A DNA stretch of 64,000 bases. Source: CATQGW01 sp965262235. Its GTDB lineage: Bacteria; Chloroflexota; Dehalococcoidia; Bin125. The notes below the pieces were generated by a model. It was not told the origin of the DNA and searched no databases. It saw nothing but the letters and a program-made list of their open reading frames with translations. The DNA lies in NCBI GenBank assembly GCA_965262235.1, contig OZ253504.1, forward strand, positions 930,001 through 994,000, in the 5' to 3' direction. Both the position numbers and the translations under genes were made by a program. Below, piece by piece: positions 63,623 through 64,000 of the stretch (position 1 is the first letter of the stretch; the number at the start of each line of letters is the position of its first letter).

Positions 63623-64000
63623 CGGTGAACCTGGGCCGGCGTTTCTCGGAGAACGCCTTGGGGCCCTCGATTGAGTCGTCGGTGCCGACCAGGTTTTGCT
63701 CGAGCGCCTGGCCGAACTGCGAGCCCACCAGTGGCTCCATGTAGTAGCCGCGGTAGAGCGCCTGCTTCATGTTGCGCACGGCCGTGGGGGCGAGGTGGAG
63801 CATCCGCCGGGCGTATTCGAGCGCGGTTTCCTGGAGCAGCTCGTGGGGCACGACGCGCTGCACCCAGCCGATCTCGTAGCAGCGCGTCGCGTCGTATTGA
63901 GTGTCGCCCCAGAGGGTCAGTTCAAGCGCGGAGCCGAGCCCGATCTGGCGCGTGAGCGGGGCCATCCAGCCGGCCCCGCCCATGTTCCAGCGCGCCTCGG
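63615..64000 (-). CDS. enoyl-CoA hydratase/isomerase family protein (partial, N-terminus off window)
   Basis: The minus strand is open to the right edge, so the first part is missing. The remaining about 127 residues carry the crotonase C-terminal half: MAPLTRQIGLGSALELTLWGDTQYDATRCYEIGWVQRVVPHELL, then NMKQALYRGYYMEPLVGSQFG, and FSEKRRPRFTGT at the end. Reaction unknown. Confidence 0.85.
   Translation of the reverse strand, partial: EARWNMGGAGWMAPLTRQIGLGSALELTLWGDTQYDATRCYEIGWVQRVVPHELLQETALEYARRMLHLAPTAVRNMKQALYRGYYMEPLVGSQFGQALEQNLVGTDDSIEGPKAFSEKRRPRFTGT

Noticed and set aside
62073..63674. 533-codon frame on the plus strand
   Set aside because: Antisense to the amidohydrolase; shadow composition.

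Overview
The window is high-GC, gene-dense bacterial chromosome. It is probably a Chloroflexota (Dehalococcoidia/SAR202-like) genome. That guess rests on a sigma-70 factor with a long insert between regions 1.2 and 2, F420-type luciferase-like oxidoreductases, many enoyl-CoA hydratase, amidohydrolase and SDR genes, and a PyrR-controlled pyr operon. An actinobacterial lineage is the main alternative. No rRNA, CRISPR array, prophage or transposase gene was seen.

Layout. 1-8.2 kb: a cut-off AAA ATPase, an Idh/MocA oxidoreductase, a DinB-like protein, a methyltransferase, a solitary HicB, a small aspartyl protease, a large MmeI-type restriction-modification enzyme and an F420-type oxidoreductase. 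8.3-12.8 kb: a BrnT/BrnA-like toxin-antitoxin pair, then the glyoxylate shunt genes aceA and aceB and a VOC protein. 12.8-15.3 kb: nested miniature palindromic elements, the sigma factor and tRNA-Gly. 15.4-21.1 kb: a PIN/IrrE-type pair, a 5-formyl-THF cyclo-ligase fused to a GyrI-like domain, an SMP-30 protein, an AIPR-type abortive-infection protein and a dead pyrK fragment. 21.2-23.1 kb: three tandem BrnTA-like pairs. 23.1-32.0 kb: the pyr operon pyrR-pyrB-pyrC-carA-GNAT-carB-pyrK, led by a PyrR-binding RNA and a 28-codon leader ORF coupled to pyrR. 32.1-36.4 kb: another miniature element, Trm112, BCCP and AccC, a second F420-type oxidoreductase, a thioesterase and a phosphotransferase. 36.5-38.3 kb: a DUF433/PIN toxin-antitoxin pair, a decapitated GNAT gene and an ASCH gene. 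38.3-44.0 kb: proline dehydrogenase, zinc-free bL36, RNase D, an ABC ATPase, three tRNAs and an unusual wHTH-like/proteasome-like Ntn-hydrolase gene pair. 44.0-56.7 kb: a CNNM/CorC protein, HAD hydrolases, enoyl-CoA hydratases, a DUF4097-like protein with a class III cyclase, tandem MFS paralogues, an SDR and a poly-Q FG-GAP lipoprotein. 56.7-61.9 kb: an amino-acid ABC importer (ATPase, two permeases, binding protein) with HicAB lodged inside it. 61.9-64.0 kb: an amidohydrolase, a small hypothetical protein and a cut-off enoyl-CoA hydratase.

How it fits together. Housekeeping blocks (pyr, acc, glyoxylate, ABC importer) alternate with small defence and toxin-antitoxin modules that sit at operon ends: at least eight such modules in 64 kb. 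Several junctions keep scars (pyrK fragment, truncated GNAT, fragment of a binding-protein gene, palindromic elements next to stop codons). The strongest candidates for undescribed biology are the fourfold repeated BrnTA-like family and the 4-bp-overlapping pair that ends in a self-standing proteasome-like threonine hydrolase.
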